Translations under genes and position numbers: made by a program
Source of the DNA: Oryzicola mucosus
Lineage (GTDB): Bacteria > Pseudomonadota > Alphaproteobacteria > Rhizobiales > Rhizobiaceae
Assembly: GCF_014534685.1 (NCBI RefSeq)
Contig: NZ_JACVVX010000006.1
Location: forward strand, 1-64,000
Length of the DNA stretch: 64,000 bases
Direction: 5' to 3'
In this document: piece after piece, positions 7,708 to 17,400 of the stretch
Position numbering within the stretch: position 1 is the first letter of the stretch
Layout of the letters: the number at the start of each line of letters is the position of its first letter
The notes under the pieces: generated by a model
The model's input: only the letters and a program-made list of their open reading frames with translations
Told to the model about the DNA's origin: nothing
The model's database searches: none

Positions 7708-10152
7708 TCAGAAGGAGAGGTCGACGATCTGGGAGACGCCAGTGTTCGCGGCGAAGCCGTTGTAGCGGCTGCCAATCCAGACGGAGGAAAGGTGGTCGGG
7801 CCGGCTGCGCTGATAGACGCCCGAGCGGTAGTGGTAGCGACCGGATTGCGGACGGGCGATGAACTTGTCCCGCACACAGATGATCTCACTGCGTACCCAC
7901 GGCGCACCAACGGCGGCGCGGTTGTAGAGCGCGAGAATCGTCTTGTCCGGCAGTTCAGTGCCGCTGTAGACGGCCGAGATGGCGCGGTTGGCGTTGCCGC
8001 CGCCGCCATTGCCGGCCCAATAGGACGGGTTGGAGGTGGCCGGCGATCTGATCGTGATGCCGCCGTCCGCCGTCATCAGTGTTTCCGTCACAGCCGGGAT
8101 TTGAAGCCCAGGCACGTACGGAGACTCCATGCGTGCGCCCAGATCGATGTCCAGCGTGAATTGCTGGCACGGGTGGTTGATGTTGGTGCCGCCCGTGTTG
8201 TCGCCGTCCGGCGACCTGCACAGATAGGCCGTGATCTTTCCCTGGCTCCATTCCGCCGCCTCGCACTGGCGGATCACCCAACCGGCCGGAGCCTGATAGA
8301 GTTTGCGGCCGAAGGCGAGCGGGTCGAGCATGGTTGTCCATGTGCGAATGTTGGCATTTGGCACCGGGACGTAGGCGTTAGGAATGGCCGGATCATCGAC
8401 GTGCCACTGCCCGTCCCAATCGAGCACCGCCGTGACGAGGTAGTTGTGCGTCGTCTGCTGGGCAGGATTGGGGTAGCAGGTGAAACGGATACCGAACTGG
8501 TCGATCTGGTCGAATGGATCGAAGTAGAGTTGCGGCACGACCGAATCCATGCACATGGCCTGCCAGGCGACCTGACGCAGGATGAGATCGACCACGGTCA
8601 GCATCCACTGGCCATTGGTGTTGATCCGCGTCAAAACGTAGAGCAAATTCTGCTGAACCGGGTGCTGGCAAGCATAGGCATAGGTGGAACGCGGCCCGGC
8701 GATCCGCAGCGGCTTCGACGCGTTCCGGGCATCCTCATTGCTGCAGAACTGAATTTCCAGATAGTCGGTCAGCTCATTGTGGCCACCATAGATGATGACG
8801 CCCGACAGTCCGATTGTGCCGTCGCGATCGAGGATCGGGTGCTTGATTGCCTTATCATGGTCGTCATCGGCCCAATCGGTGCCATGCCGAATGATGGTCG
8901 CGAGCCCCGTCTCATAATTGAGGTATTGCGTGGCCAGCCGCATCTTATGGAGGCCGGTCTCCTCCTGCTGGGTCGACACCGACATATGATAGACGTGACC
9001 GCTCTGGGTCCGCACCAGGTGCTTGCCGTGCCAGCTTTGAATGGAGCGCGGGGTGTAGGGGTAGCGGAACCGCTGGGCGTAGTTCGGCCCGCGCCCTTGG
9101 TTGTCCAGGCCGAAGCCCAGCAGTGAGACCGGCAGGATCGAAAGCAGGTCGGTAAGATTAGGTTCAAGGATTGCCGAGTTCGTTCCAAGAACCGGCCAGT
9201 TGCCAGAGGCGGCAACATCAACCTCGGGAGCCGGTGCTGAATTTGTTGTAGCTGCCAGCTTCTGGCGCACTGTTTCAAAATCGATTACCGCCCCATCCGC
9301 ACGCTTCCGCGCGCGGCTTACCCGCATCTTGCCCTTCGTGTCTGGCACACAGATGTAGTGCGAAAAATACTTAGAAGTCGGCGCCGGCTGCCATTCCATG
9401 TTGTCGACTGCCCATTTGAGTTTGGACAGTGACGTGGTGCTGTTGAAGACGATCTCTTTCCCGTTGTCGCGGCGGATCGCCTTGGTGATTCGGTACTTGC
9501 CAACTGTGTCGACCACACGCTGCTGGGCCAGAAAGAACGGGGACGCCGGGGTAATCTCCTCCCAGCCCTGGGAAGCAACTCCGGCCCGAATGGTGTCCAA
9601 GTTCGCCGCCAGATTAGGCTGACCCTGCCGGGCGGTCACAACCTCACCACTCACAGCGGGAGCGTTCGCCACCTTTTTGATGACAATCGCCGTAGCGCCT
9701 ATCGTGATCTCTGTGTTTTCAACGAACCACGTCGAGCCGAGGTTACTGCCTGCATCGACGGTAAAGGAGGCCCGCGCCAACTCGGCACCTGTGTCGGCAT
9801 CGGATCGGCGGATCGCTGGGCCGGTCGGTTGAAACTCAAAGATGCCACTGCCATTGGATCCGCCAGGCACCGCAACCGCCAAGCTTTCCCCGGCTGCAAT
9901 CACCACTCCGTCATGAGTAGATCCTGCTGTCATCGCTGCCGGCGCCGTCGCGACAGTCACAAGAACCTTTACCGGGCTCTTTTTCTGGTCGCCCGCCGCA
10001 ACAATGCCTTCGATGCGCGAGACTTCTGCATCGACAGCATCCACGAACGGAATGATGTCCGTCTTTTGCGGCTGGTTGAGCGGCGTGGCGGTATTGCCGT
10101 CAGTCTCATGTTTGCGCCACGCATAGCGGCCAAGGTCACGGATCAGGCCCAT
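7708..10152 (-). CDS. Large phage tail fibre or receptor-binding protein
   Basis: The product is 814 residues. The first 55 residues (MGLIRDLGRYAWRKHETDG...) look like a separate attachment segment. The rest is beta-rich, with many Trp, Tyr, Asn and Gly residues. No enzymatic motif was recognised. It follows the tail tip gene directly, the place of the central or side fibre in siphoviruses. The start at 10152 has GGAG nine bases upstream; the frame is open to 10338, but that part overlaps the tail tip gene and is compositionally unlike protein. It is one of the two best candidates for host-range determination. Confidence 0.7.
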   Translation of the reverse strand: MGLIRDLGRYAWRKHETDGNTATPLNQPQKTDIIPFVDAVDAEVSRIEGIVAAGDQKKSPVKVLVTVATAPAAMTAGSTHDGVVIAAGESLAVAVPGGSNGSGIFEFQPTGPAIRRSDADTGAELARASFTVDAGSNLGSTWFVENTEITIGATAIVIKKVANAPAVSGEVVTARQGQPNLAANLDTIRAGVASQGWEEITPASPFFLAQQRVVDTVGKYRITKAIRRDNGKEIVFNSTTSLSKLKWAVDNMEWQPAPTSKYFSHYICVPDTKGKMRVSRARKRADGAVIDFETVRQKLAATTNSAPAPEVDVAASGNWPVLGTNSAILEPNLTDLLSILPVSLLGFGLDNQGRGPNYAQRFRYPYTPRSIQSWHGKHLVRTQSGHVYHMSVSTQQEETGLHKMRLATQYLNYETGLATIIRHGTDWADDDHDKAIKHPILDRDGTIGLSGVIIYGGHNELTDYLEIQFCSNEDARNASKPLRIAGPRSTYAYACQHPVQQNLLYVLTRINTNGQWMLTVVDLILRQVAWQAMCMDSVVPQLYFDPFDQIDQFGIRFTCYPNPAQQTTHNYLVTAVLDWDGQWHVDDPAIPNAYVPVPNANIRTWTTMLDPLAFGRKLYQAPAGWVIRQCEAAEWSQGKITAYLCRSPDGDNTGGTNINHPCQQFTLDIDLGARMESPYVPGLQIPAVTETLMTADGGITIRSPATSNPSYWAGNGGGGNANRAISAVYSGTELPDKTILALYNRAAVGAPWVRSEIICVRDKFIARPQSGRYHYRSGVYQRSRPDHLSSVWIGSRYNGFAANTGVSQIVDLSF

Positions 10153-10174
10153 GAGTTTCTCCGTTTCAGAATTT

Positions 10175-12769
10175 TCAGATGACGAGGACGGTGACGGGGG
10201 GCGACATAGGACCCGGCAGGCCGGATGGGTTGATGCCTCGGGCGCGGTAGTCCCAGAGCCCAGGGGCGATACAGGTGTCGCTCTGGATGTAGGCGTACAG
10301 ATATTCGAACGTTGCCGTCCGAGTTGACGATGAGGCAATGCCGATCTGGGTTTGAACGCTCGTTATCGGCAACGCGCCCAGCTTGACGCCGACCGCTGTT
10401 CCCAAGTCCTGTGTGTTGCCGCCGCTGGACGAAGGCGTTGTCCGGTTCAAAAGGAACATCGCGCCGGAGCCGTTGTTGGCGATGATGTTCGTGCCGTAGC
10501 GAACCACATCCCCGACCTGCGGCTGAATAGTCAGTGGCTGATAGATGCGCGATGTGGCACCTGCCGTGAGGACCGCTTGCCCGGCCGTCAGAGCGAAGTT
10601 TCCGTTGATCGTCCAGGCCGGCGCGGACAGGAACTCCGGGTCGTTGATCAGATTGACCCGCGTGCCGTCGCCGTCGATCCAATCGAAAGTCGTGCTTGGC
10701 GCCGCGCCGATAGGCGGCCCGATTACATCAGCATCCGTGTCGACAGCGGCACCGGACGGCGTGCGGAAAATCTGAATACGAGACAGGTTCGGGTCTGCGC
10801 GCGTGCCGAAACGCATCGCTACGCTGCCCAGATGAACGCCGGGCAGAATGTTGAACGAGGCGAGCGACAGCGGCGGTGTCGGGTTGAGGAGGATCGCGAC
10901 CGTCAGCGGCGGCACGGGCTGCCAAGGCGAGCCGCGTCCGGTCGCAAGCATCGAGCGAACCTGCACCTCATAGGTTTCGTGGTCGCTGATGCCAACGATG
11001 TTCTGGAAGTTCTGCCCCACCGGAACGCTCATCGTCGTCCAGTTCCCCACCGGAAACTTCACGCGATAGCGGACCTGATGCAGGATGGTGTCGCGCGGTG
11101 GCGCATCCCATGTGACCTTGATCGAGACGGAGCCGTAATAGGGCTCGACGGTCGCCGCAATGTTCGCAGGGGCAGGGAAAGCGTCGTCGACCTCGATGCC
11201 GGTGCGCGCTGGCTTGGCGGGCTCTTCGACCGCCGAGTTGAACGCGAAGTCGGCAGCCTTGACCGAATGCGCTTCGACGGCCCAAGAGATACCATCGTCG
11301 GCGCGCTTGAGCTTGTCGATCTCAAACACCTCGTCGACGCCGGCCTCGACATGGCGGAGGCGGAAGAACCGCTTCTTGCGCAGCTTCACCGCGTGATACT
11401 TGGCAATGATCGATACGCGGTACTTGGCGCGGGACACCTCCAGCAGCCGCTTGGCGACGCGGACCGCCTGGTTATGGTTCGGTATCCAGTAGGCGGAAAG
11501 GCTGTCTTCCTCGTAGGGTTCGTTGGGTGCCTCGATAACGTAGGGAGCGCTGGCGTTCTCGCGATAGCCGTTCTCCGGCTCGCTGTACTCTATGGAAAAC
11601 GCGTTCGTGATGTCGGTGCCGGACTGCCCTTCGGCATAGGAGATCGACAGGATGTCGTCGTCGGTGAGTTCAACGTCCGGTTCCATGTAGCGGCCGACAT
11701 GGAAGCCGACGATGCCATCCTCGCCCTCATAGAAAAACGTGTCCGATGCAACGCCCATCTGGGCGCGGACGACTTCACGTTCATCCGCCGATGAATAAGC
11801 GCCGCCCAACTGCCACTTTTTGACCGGGTTGCCGTTGCGGTCGAGGATATCGATGTCAGACGCATCGGCCTCGACCTTCACCTGTTCCCAATCGACACGC
11901 CGGTTGAGACCGTCACGAGAGACAATCCAGTCCGCGATGATCAGCGCCGCATTGGTGGTGAACTTGTGGGTGAGCGGGTCGGTTTCCGATTGCGTGGGGT
12001 CACGCGGATCGAAGCACAGATAGCCTTCGATGATTGGCGCGATAGCCGGCTCGCGGCTGGTGGGCCAGACCTGATTGAAATCCTCCGCCTTGACGTTCTC
12101 GGCCACGGCAACAACATGGGCCAGGCCTTCCATGTCATGAGCCGCCGTCCACTGAGAAAAGTTGTCCATCAGAATGGCGGGAGCCACCTGTCCGACCGCG
12201 CCGAGAAAGGCAAAGAGCCTCAGTCGCGAGCGCCCCTCCGAATAGAAATCGCCGTTGAGTGCGTAGCCGTTCTCGTTGATCTCTGTGGTTCGCTCGTCGG
12301 CCATCCATTGGCGAATGCCGTTGATGCGTCGTGCCGCCAGAATGACATCGTAGAAGCGCTTGCCGTCCTTGGCCTGCCAGAAGGCAATCGGTCCGCCTTT
12401 GCGCACGACGCCGTAAGCGTGCTCGAACCAGGATACCGGCTGCCGGATGTTGACGAGGCGCGCGCCTGGATTGGCCGTCGGGATGGTCGGTTTCGGGCGC
12501 AGCAGAGAGACCAGCGCGGAGATTCCGATTGATATGGCAGCATTGAGGAGCGCGCCACCGATGGCCGAGACGGCAAAGCCCCAGCCGGCCGCGAAACCGC
12601 CAAGGGCACCCGCCCCACCAAGACCGACGATAGCCCCACCGATGCCCGTCGCCCCCAGCGCCGAGATGATGCCGCCGATGAAGCCCAGAACGGGCGGCAT
12701 GGCATTCGCATGCGTCGGATAAAGCGCCGTACTGGCGAGCAGGATTGCGCCATACAGCAGTTTACGCAT
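10175..12769 (-). CDS. Tail tip / central hub protein (lambda J-like)
   Basis: The product is 864 residues. After a glycine-rich hydrophobic N-terminus comes the typical tail-tip motif LVNIRQPVSWFEHAYGVVR and a long region of DNA-delivery hub type (FRLRHVEAGVDEVFEIDKLK). A fibronectin type III-like domain lies at about 540-640 (APANIAATVEPYYGSVSIKV). It should form the tip that contacts the host surface. Unusually, residues 1-23 look like a signal peptide (LLYGAILLASTAL, then THANA). The start is coupled to the upstream gene by an eight-base overlap; an in-frame ATG at 12700 would remove the signal-like part. Confidence 0.82.
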   Translation of the reverse strand: MRKLLYGAILLASTALYPTHANAMPPVLGFIGGIISALGATGIGGAIVGLGGAGALGGFAAGWGFAVSAIGGALLNAAISIGISALVSLLRPKPTIPTANPGARLVNIRQPVSWFEHAYGVVRKGGPIAFWQAKDGKRFYDVILAARRINGIRQWMADERTTEINENGYALNGDFYSEGRSRLRLFAFLGAVGQVAPAILMDNFSQWTAAHDMEGLAHVVAVAENVKAEDFNQVWPTSREPAIAPIIEGYLCFDPRDPTQSETDPLTHKFTTNAALIIADWIVSRDGLNRRVDWEQVKVEADASDIDILDRNGNPVKKWQLGGAYSSADEREVVRAQMGVASDTFFYEGEDGIVGFHVGRYMEPDVELTDDDILSISYAEGQSGTDITNAFSIEYSEPENGYRENASAPYVIEAPNEPYEEDSLSAYWIPNHNQAVRVAKRLLEVSRAKYRVSIIAKYHAVKLRKKRFFRLRHVEAGVDEVFEIDKLKRADDGISWAVEAHSVKAADFAFNSAVEEPAKPARTGIEVDDAFPAPANIAATVEPYYGSVSIKVTWDAPPRDTILHQVRYRVKFPVGNWTTMSVPVGQNFQNIVGISDHETYEVQVRSMLATGRGSPWQPVPPLTVAILLNPTPPLSLASFNILPGVHLGSVAMRFGTRADPNLSRIQIFRTPSGAAVDTDADVIGPPIGAAPSTTFDWIDGDGTRVNLINDPEFLSAPAWTINGNFALTAGQAVLTAGATSRIYQPLTIQPQVGDVVRYGTNIIANNGSGAMFLLNRTTPSSSGGNTQDLGTAVGVKLGALPITSVQTQIGIASSSTRTATFEYLYAYIQSDTCIAPGLWDYRARGINPSGLPGPMSPPVTVLVI

Positions 12770-13169
12770 GGAACACCCGCCATGCTGCCACGACGCTGAT
12801 CGGGGCGCCGATCACCAGGCGCTGTTCGCCGCGCACCGCCCAATTGTTGCCGAGACAGATCGCGCCGGTGGAAACCACCTTGCCGTCATCGGTAAACCGG
12901 ATCACGCCGATATCGCCGCGTTCCGCTTGCTGGACGCGGGCAAAGCCAAGCGGTGCGACGCCCTCCTCGATCAGTCGGACCGGATCGTTGAGAAATCCGC
13001 TCACCCGCTGACACGTCAGGGCGCTGTCATAGGTGCCGCGCCACTTCGCTGCCGGGTCCGGGTGGCCGAGCGACATCACATAGTCGGCGAGCGACAAGAT
13101 GCAGTCGGACTTGCCCCAGACGAATGGCTCCGCCATCCACCGGTGGAGGTGCGCGTAGAGATGATCCAT
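12762..13169 (-). CDS. Tail assembly protein, DUF6950/NlpC-P60-like
   Basis: The product is 135 residues. The segment WGKSDCILSLADYVMSLG with a cysteine after Asp, followed by DPAAKWRGTYDS, is characteristic of the DUF6950 phage proteins that replace the NlpC/P60 peptidase in the tail tip module; the later GDIGVIRF and GAICLGNNWAV fit the same fold. In lambda the equivalent position is held by protein K. It probably acts in tail tip assembly, and peptidase activity is unproven. The start at 13169 is preferred; the longer frame to 13322 overlaps the upstream gene. Confidence 0.7.
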   Translation of the reverse strand: MDHLYAHLHRWMAEPFVWGKSDCILSLADYVMSLGHPDPAAKWRGTYDSALTCQRVSGFLNDPVRLIEEGVAPLGFARVQQAERGDIGVIRFTDDGKVVSTGAICLGNNWAVRGEQRLVIGAPISVVAAWRVFHA

Positions 13170-13182
13170 GATGTCCTGATGC

Positions 13183-13767
13183 CTAGAGACCGAACAGGGA
13201 TTGTTCGTCGGAGTTGTTGGTCGGCATGAACTCCAGTGACGGGTTCGGATGCCCGCAGCGGCGCGAGTGGTCGGCCGTATTGTAACGCCCGCCGACTGCT
13301 TTGCTCCGCAGGTTGAATGCACCCTCGACCGTCAACGAGAGCCGCCTGATCTGCGGTCCCTCAAAGGCGTAGCCGATGTTTTGCATCACGCGTGTCGTCA
13401 GCAACTGCGGCGCTGCGACCGGACGGAAGAACTCGCTCGTCGTCTCCAACGTCTGGATATAGAACCGGGCGTCCCTGCCCTGCACCGCCGCGACGCCCAT
13501 CGCCTTGACCTGGGCAATCAGATCTTCCTCTTCCGGGTCTTGGATGAAAGAGAAGGTCAGTTCGGTACCGGGCGCTGTGCCGTTGATCGAGAACTCGATT
13601 TCAGAGCAGGCCGTCAGTTTCGAGCCTACCCAGATATTGCCATTGACATCCTTGAACCATCCATCTTGCCCCAAGATGAAACGGCAGATGCCCTCGGTGG
13701 TATCGAGCTCAATCAAGTCGATCACGCCGATGACTTCGGCGCGAAAATCGGTGTCGTCGATGCTCAT
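13183..13767 (-). CDS. Tail tip module protein (distal hub type)
   Basis: The product is 194 residues, beta-rich, ending in RYNTADHSRRCGHPNPSLEF, where Cys and His could bind a metal as in lambda L-type and DUF2163 hub proteins. It lies between two other tail tip genes and directly before the DUF6950 gene, so it is the positional equivalent of the hub protein. Sequence similarity to those families is only suggestive. The start at 13767 overlaps the upstream stop in ATGA; a second ATG 15 bases upstream is less likely. Confidence 0.6.
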   Translation of the reverse strand: MSIDDTDFRAEVIGVIDLIELDTTEGICRFILGQDGWFKDVNGNIWVGSKLTACSEIEFSINGTAPGTELTFSFIQDPEEEDLIAQVKAMGVAAVQGRDARFYIQTLETTSEFFRPVAAPQLLTTRVMQNIGYAFEGPQIRRLSLTVEGAFNLRSKAVGGRYNTADHSRRCGHPNPSLEFMPTNNSDEQSLFGL

Positions 13768-14453
13768 GGCCGGTTGACCCATTCGACGAGGTTGAGCGTG
13801 GCGACACCGCGCTTGCCCATGTCGAGAGACATGCGACCCTCATCGTCTTTCGAGAACGCCATGAGCGCGGTCGCGGCCAGCTTGACGATACCGCCGGCGG
13901 GGATGTCTCGCCTCATGGGCGGTTCGATGGTATAGCGCGTAAGCCCGCCCGGCTCGTCGAATATACCCGTCACCAGATAGGGCCAATCGTTGTGCGAAAA
14001 CCACTGCCCCACCTTCAGCGCATCGTTGAACAGCGAGGCATTGAACGTGACATCTTCTGCCCCGGCCTCAATGGTCGCCGGCGCGAAGAAGTAGTTCTCC
14101 GGCTCGTAACCGGTGCCGTCGCTGTGCAGCGTACCGTCACCGTAGGGCAAGCCCGGATCGAGCGGCGCGGCGATGCCGAGCTGCTTCCATGTCGTGCGGT
14201 GCATGTCGCAGAGCGGGACGCGCAGAATGTTCACGCGACCGCGCATCTGGGCCTTGATCGCCCGCCACGCCAGCACCTGGGCAGGCCGAAACCCACTCAG
14301 GTTCAAGGTGGCCTCCCACCGTGGTTGAACGCCGTAGTTGACCTGCTCCGAACCGGTGACGCCTTCGCCGGCCGAGCGACCGCGCGGATTGATGTTCCAT
14401 TCCGAAACCAGCGGACCGAACATGCGAGGCAGGTCGATAATCTTCCGCTGCAT
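13764..14453 (-). CDS. Tail tip module protein, first gene after the tape measure
   Basis: The product is 229 residues, soluble, beta-rich, beginning MQRKIIDLPRMFGPLVSEW. It occupies the place of the distal tail protein (lambda M, HK97 gp17). A segment rich in Trp and Arg (VLAWRAIKAQMRGRVNILRVP) is followed by beta strands. No named domain was recognised. The start ATG overlaps the stop of the tape measure gene (TGATG), so the two are coupled; a GTG three bases upstream is an alternative start. Confidence 0.6.
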   Translation of the reverse strand: MQRKIIDLPRMFGPLVSEWNINPRGRSAGEGVTGSEQVNYGVQPRWEATLNLSGFRPAQVLAWRAIKAQMRGRVNILRVPLCDMHRTTWKQLGIAAPLDPGLPYGDGTLHSDGTGYEPENYFFAPATIEAGAEDVTFNASLFNDALKVGQWFSHNDWPYLVTGIFDEPGGLTRYTIEPPMRRDIPAGGIVKLAATALMAFSKDDEGRMSLDMGKRGVATLNLVEWVNRP

Positions 14454-17400
14454 CACATCGTCCCGCGCTTCTGATGGTTCTGGAGCTGGTTCGGCAGAGC
14501 CTTGCGTCCGACCTTGGTGCTCTGGACAACCGAGAACTCGACCAACGGTCCCGATGCCGTCTGGATACGCCGGTCGGCAATGTCAGCCATACGGCCTGTG
14601 TCGTCCTGAAGCTCGATCCGCAGCACCTCGCCAAAGCGGCCGGACCTGGCCGGCAGGGAAGGAATGGAGGGAGCCCGCACACCAGCCCAGCCACCCGCGC
14701 GCATTTTCGGGATCAGGCTATCGGGGAGAGTGCCGTTGTTGATGGCGTCAAGCAGCGGGGCGTACTTCTTCGCCATCGCAGCGCGCGTGACATGTTCGCC
14801 GTCGCTCAGAAGAGTGAGGATTTTGTCGCCGGTCGGGCCACCGGGGCCGCGTACCCTGCCGCCGCCCTTCATGCGTCGAGCCGGAGCGCCACCGGCGCGC
14901 TCATCACCCTTGCGGACAGTACCCCCGTCCCTTGCGAACAGCCACTTGAACAATCCGCCGAGCAAGCCGCCGCCCGATCCGGCGACACTGCCGTCAAAGA
15001 TGCTGTTGAGTGCGACATCGAGCAGCCGGTCGGCCACCTTTTCGAGAGCGTCGGCCAGCGCCTCGGATGCTTTCTTGCCGGCCTTCAGGTCGCTGATGAA
15101 CCCGCCGAGAATGTCCTTGCCGAACTGAGACGACTGCTTGAGGCTTTCTTGCAGCTTGCCTTGGCTCTCTGCAAGTTGGACGCCTGCGGCTTCCGCCTCG
15201 CCCGTCTTCTGGGCCAAGGTGCGCATGGCCTCGGCCTGGCTGCGCGCCTCCGCCGACAGCTTCGACAGATCGCCATAGAGAAGCTGTTGAACGTCCTTGA
15301 GTTCGCGGCCCGCTGCCGTGCCTTCGCGCTGCGCTGTCGTGAGCAGGTATTGCGCGGCCTCGACCGTCGACATGGCCTGCCCGTAATCGTTGATCAGCGG
15401 GTTGAGCGTCGTCCTGATCGCGGTCTCGGCCTGAAGCGAAGCGATATACTGCTTTTGCTCCTCGAGCGACTGCTGGAAGCTTTCGCGCCGCGCAACGCTG
15501 TCCTGCGCCATCGGGGACGCACCCGACAGGTAAAGCTCTGCCTCCTGGGTTCGCCGGTCGCGATTAACGCCTTTGTTGTCGCTTCCGAGCCCTTTGATTG
15601 CGGCATAGACCTGCTCGGATGAGCCCGTCCGGATTGCAGCGACGATGCGGTCGGGAAGAGAGCCGTAGTTATATGCGATGGATGTCAGCGCGGCTTGCTG
15701 ATTATCCGACATCGCATCGAAGGTGCCGCCGCCGATCTTGGCGCGGATACCATCCTGAAACTCTCCGATGCGCCGAACAAGATCACGATTGGCATCGTTC
15801 ACGGAAACGGAGATACCCTGCACGACCTTCTGGACCGTGCCGTCCGCCAAGGTGATGGTGTCGGAGCCGTAGCCAACCCGGTAGGCGTTCACATCCCAAT
15901 ACGGGTTTTCGCGAAACCCCTCAAATTTCTTGATGATGTCCGAGGCGGAACCGACTGCGGCAGTCGTCGCCTTGACCTGGGCTTCCGCAGCTATCTCGCC
16001 CTGCGCCTGTATGCGGGCAGCGGCTTCCGTCAGATTGACGCCGATGTCGTCGGCAGCCTTGAGAATGGCCTTGGTGCGCGTGTCGATGTCGCGCTGAAGG
16101 TCCGTGCGCATGGCATCAGCGTCGCGCTGGTCCAGAAACTCCTTCGTCTTGCGCTGATCTTCCGCCAGCGCGCGCCGGTCGGCCAGAAACCTGCCGCGCT
16201 CGTCGTCATTGACGCGGATCGATCCGACAGTCTTCAGCGCGTTTGCGGTGCCCTCGGCGTGCTTGCGCAAGCCCTCCATGTAAGGAAGAACCTTTCGCAG
16301 AACGCCGAACAGGCCTTCCATGCGGTCGGACACTTCGATCTTGGCAATCTCGTCGAGCTTCGCCCGCACCTCTTCAGAGGTCAGCGAGCCCTCTTTTGCT
16401 GCCTTGATCAGGTCTCTCAGACGGCGTGCAGCATCCTTGTCCGCCGCAGAGGCACGGCTCTGGGGCAAAAGGGTCGATCCGATACGGGTTTCCGCATCTG
16501 CCAAGGTCTCGATGCCGCCAGTGAAGACATTCGTCCAGCTTCGATCGTTCATCCGATCAAGCTCGTCGTTGATGTCCTTCAACTTCTTGCGGAGTTCATC
16601 AGCGGCCAAATCTTCCAGCGACTTGGTGACACCATCAATCTTCGGAGAGGTTTCCTCGGACAGGAGACCGAGATCCTTCATTTCCGTAGTCAGGCGCTCG
16701 GTGCGGTCGGCTGCCTCCAGGGCTTCCGATCCGAAATACATCGCAGCACCCGCCGCAACGGTGCCCAGCACGATCCCGATAGGACCAGCAGCGGCGGACA
16801 GTCCGCCGATGGCCGTGGCGGTCTGAGCGACCGTGCGCGCCGCGATCATCGCCTTCGTGAAGCGAAGGATTGCCGCTGTGCCCAAGCCCAAGCTGGAGAT
16901 CATGCTGGCGATGGAACGACCGACCAGAGCGCCAGCAATGATGCCCGCGACGATCAGCGTGACATCGGCAACCTCGTCGAAGTTGTCGGCGAGAAGGTTG
17001 AGGCCGGCAACCAGGCGCTGCGAAGCGCCAAGCGCGCTGTCGGTCTGGCCGATGTACTTGGTGAGCGCGTTGGCCACCTTCGTCATGCCCTGGTCGATGG
17101 TTTGCGTGGCATTCGCCGCCATCTTCTCGACGACCGGCAGCCCGCGCAGAAAGGCTTGGAAGAACTGCTTTCCCGAGACTTCCCCGTCGTTGACCAGTTC
17201 CTTCAGCTTGGAGACTGATCCGCCGGCCGCATCGAGCCCGGCCGCGACAGCCATCAGGATCGGCCGTGCGCCCTCATTGACCGAGTTGAACTCTTCAGCC
17301 TGTACGCGAGCCTGCCCGAGCAACTGGCCCAGCTGCGTCAGCGCGCCGGACGCCTGGGCAGCACTCTTGCCCTCGACGCGCAGCGACGTTGCTACGCCGT

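Noticed and set aside
7651-9126. A 491-codon plus-strand frame opposite the large fibre gene
   Set aside because: Its sequence is rich in Arg, Val and His as expected for the antisense of a GC-rich gene; the minus-strand gene has the ribosome binding site and fits the operon.
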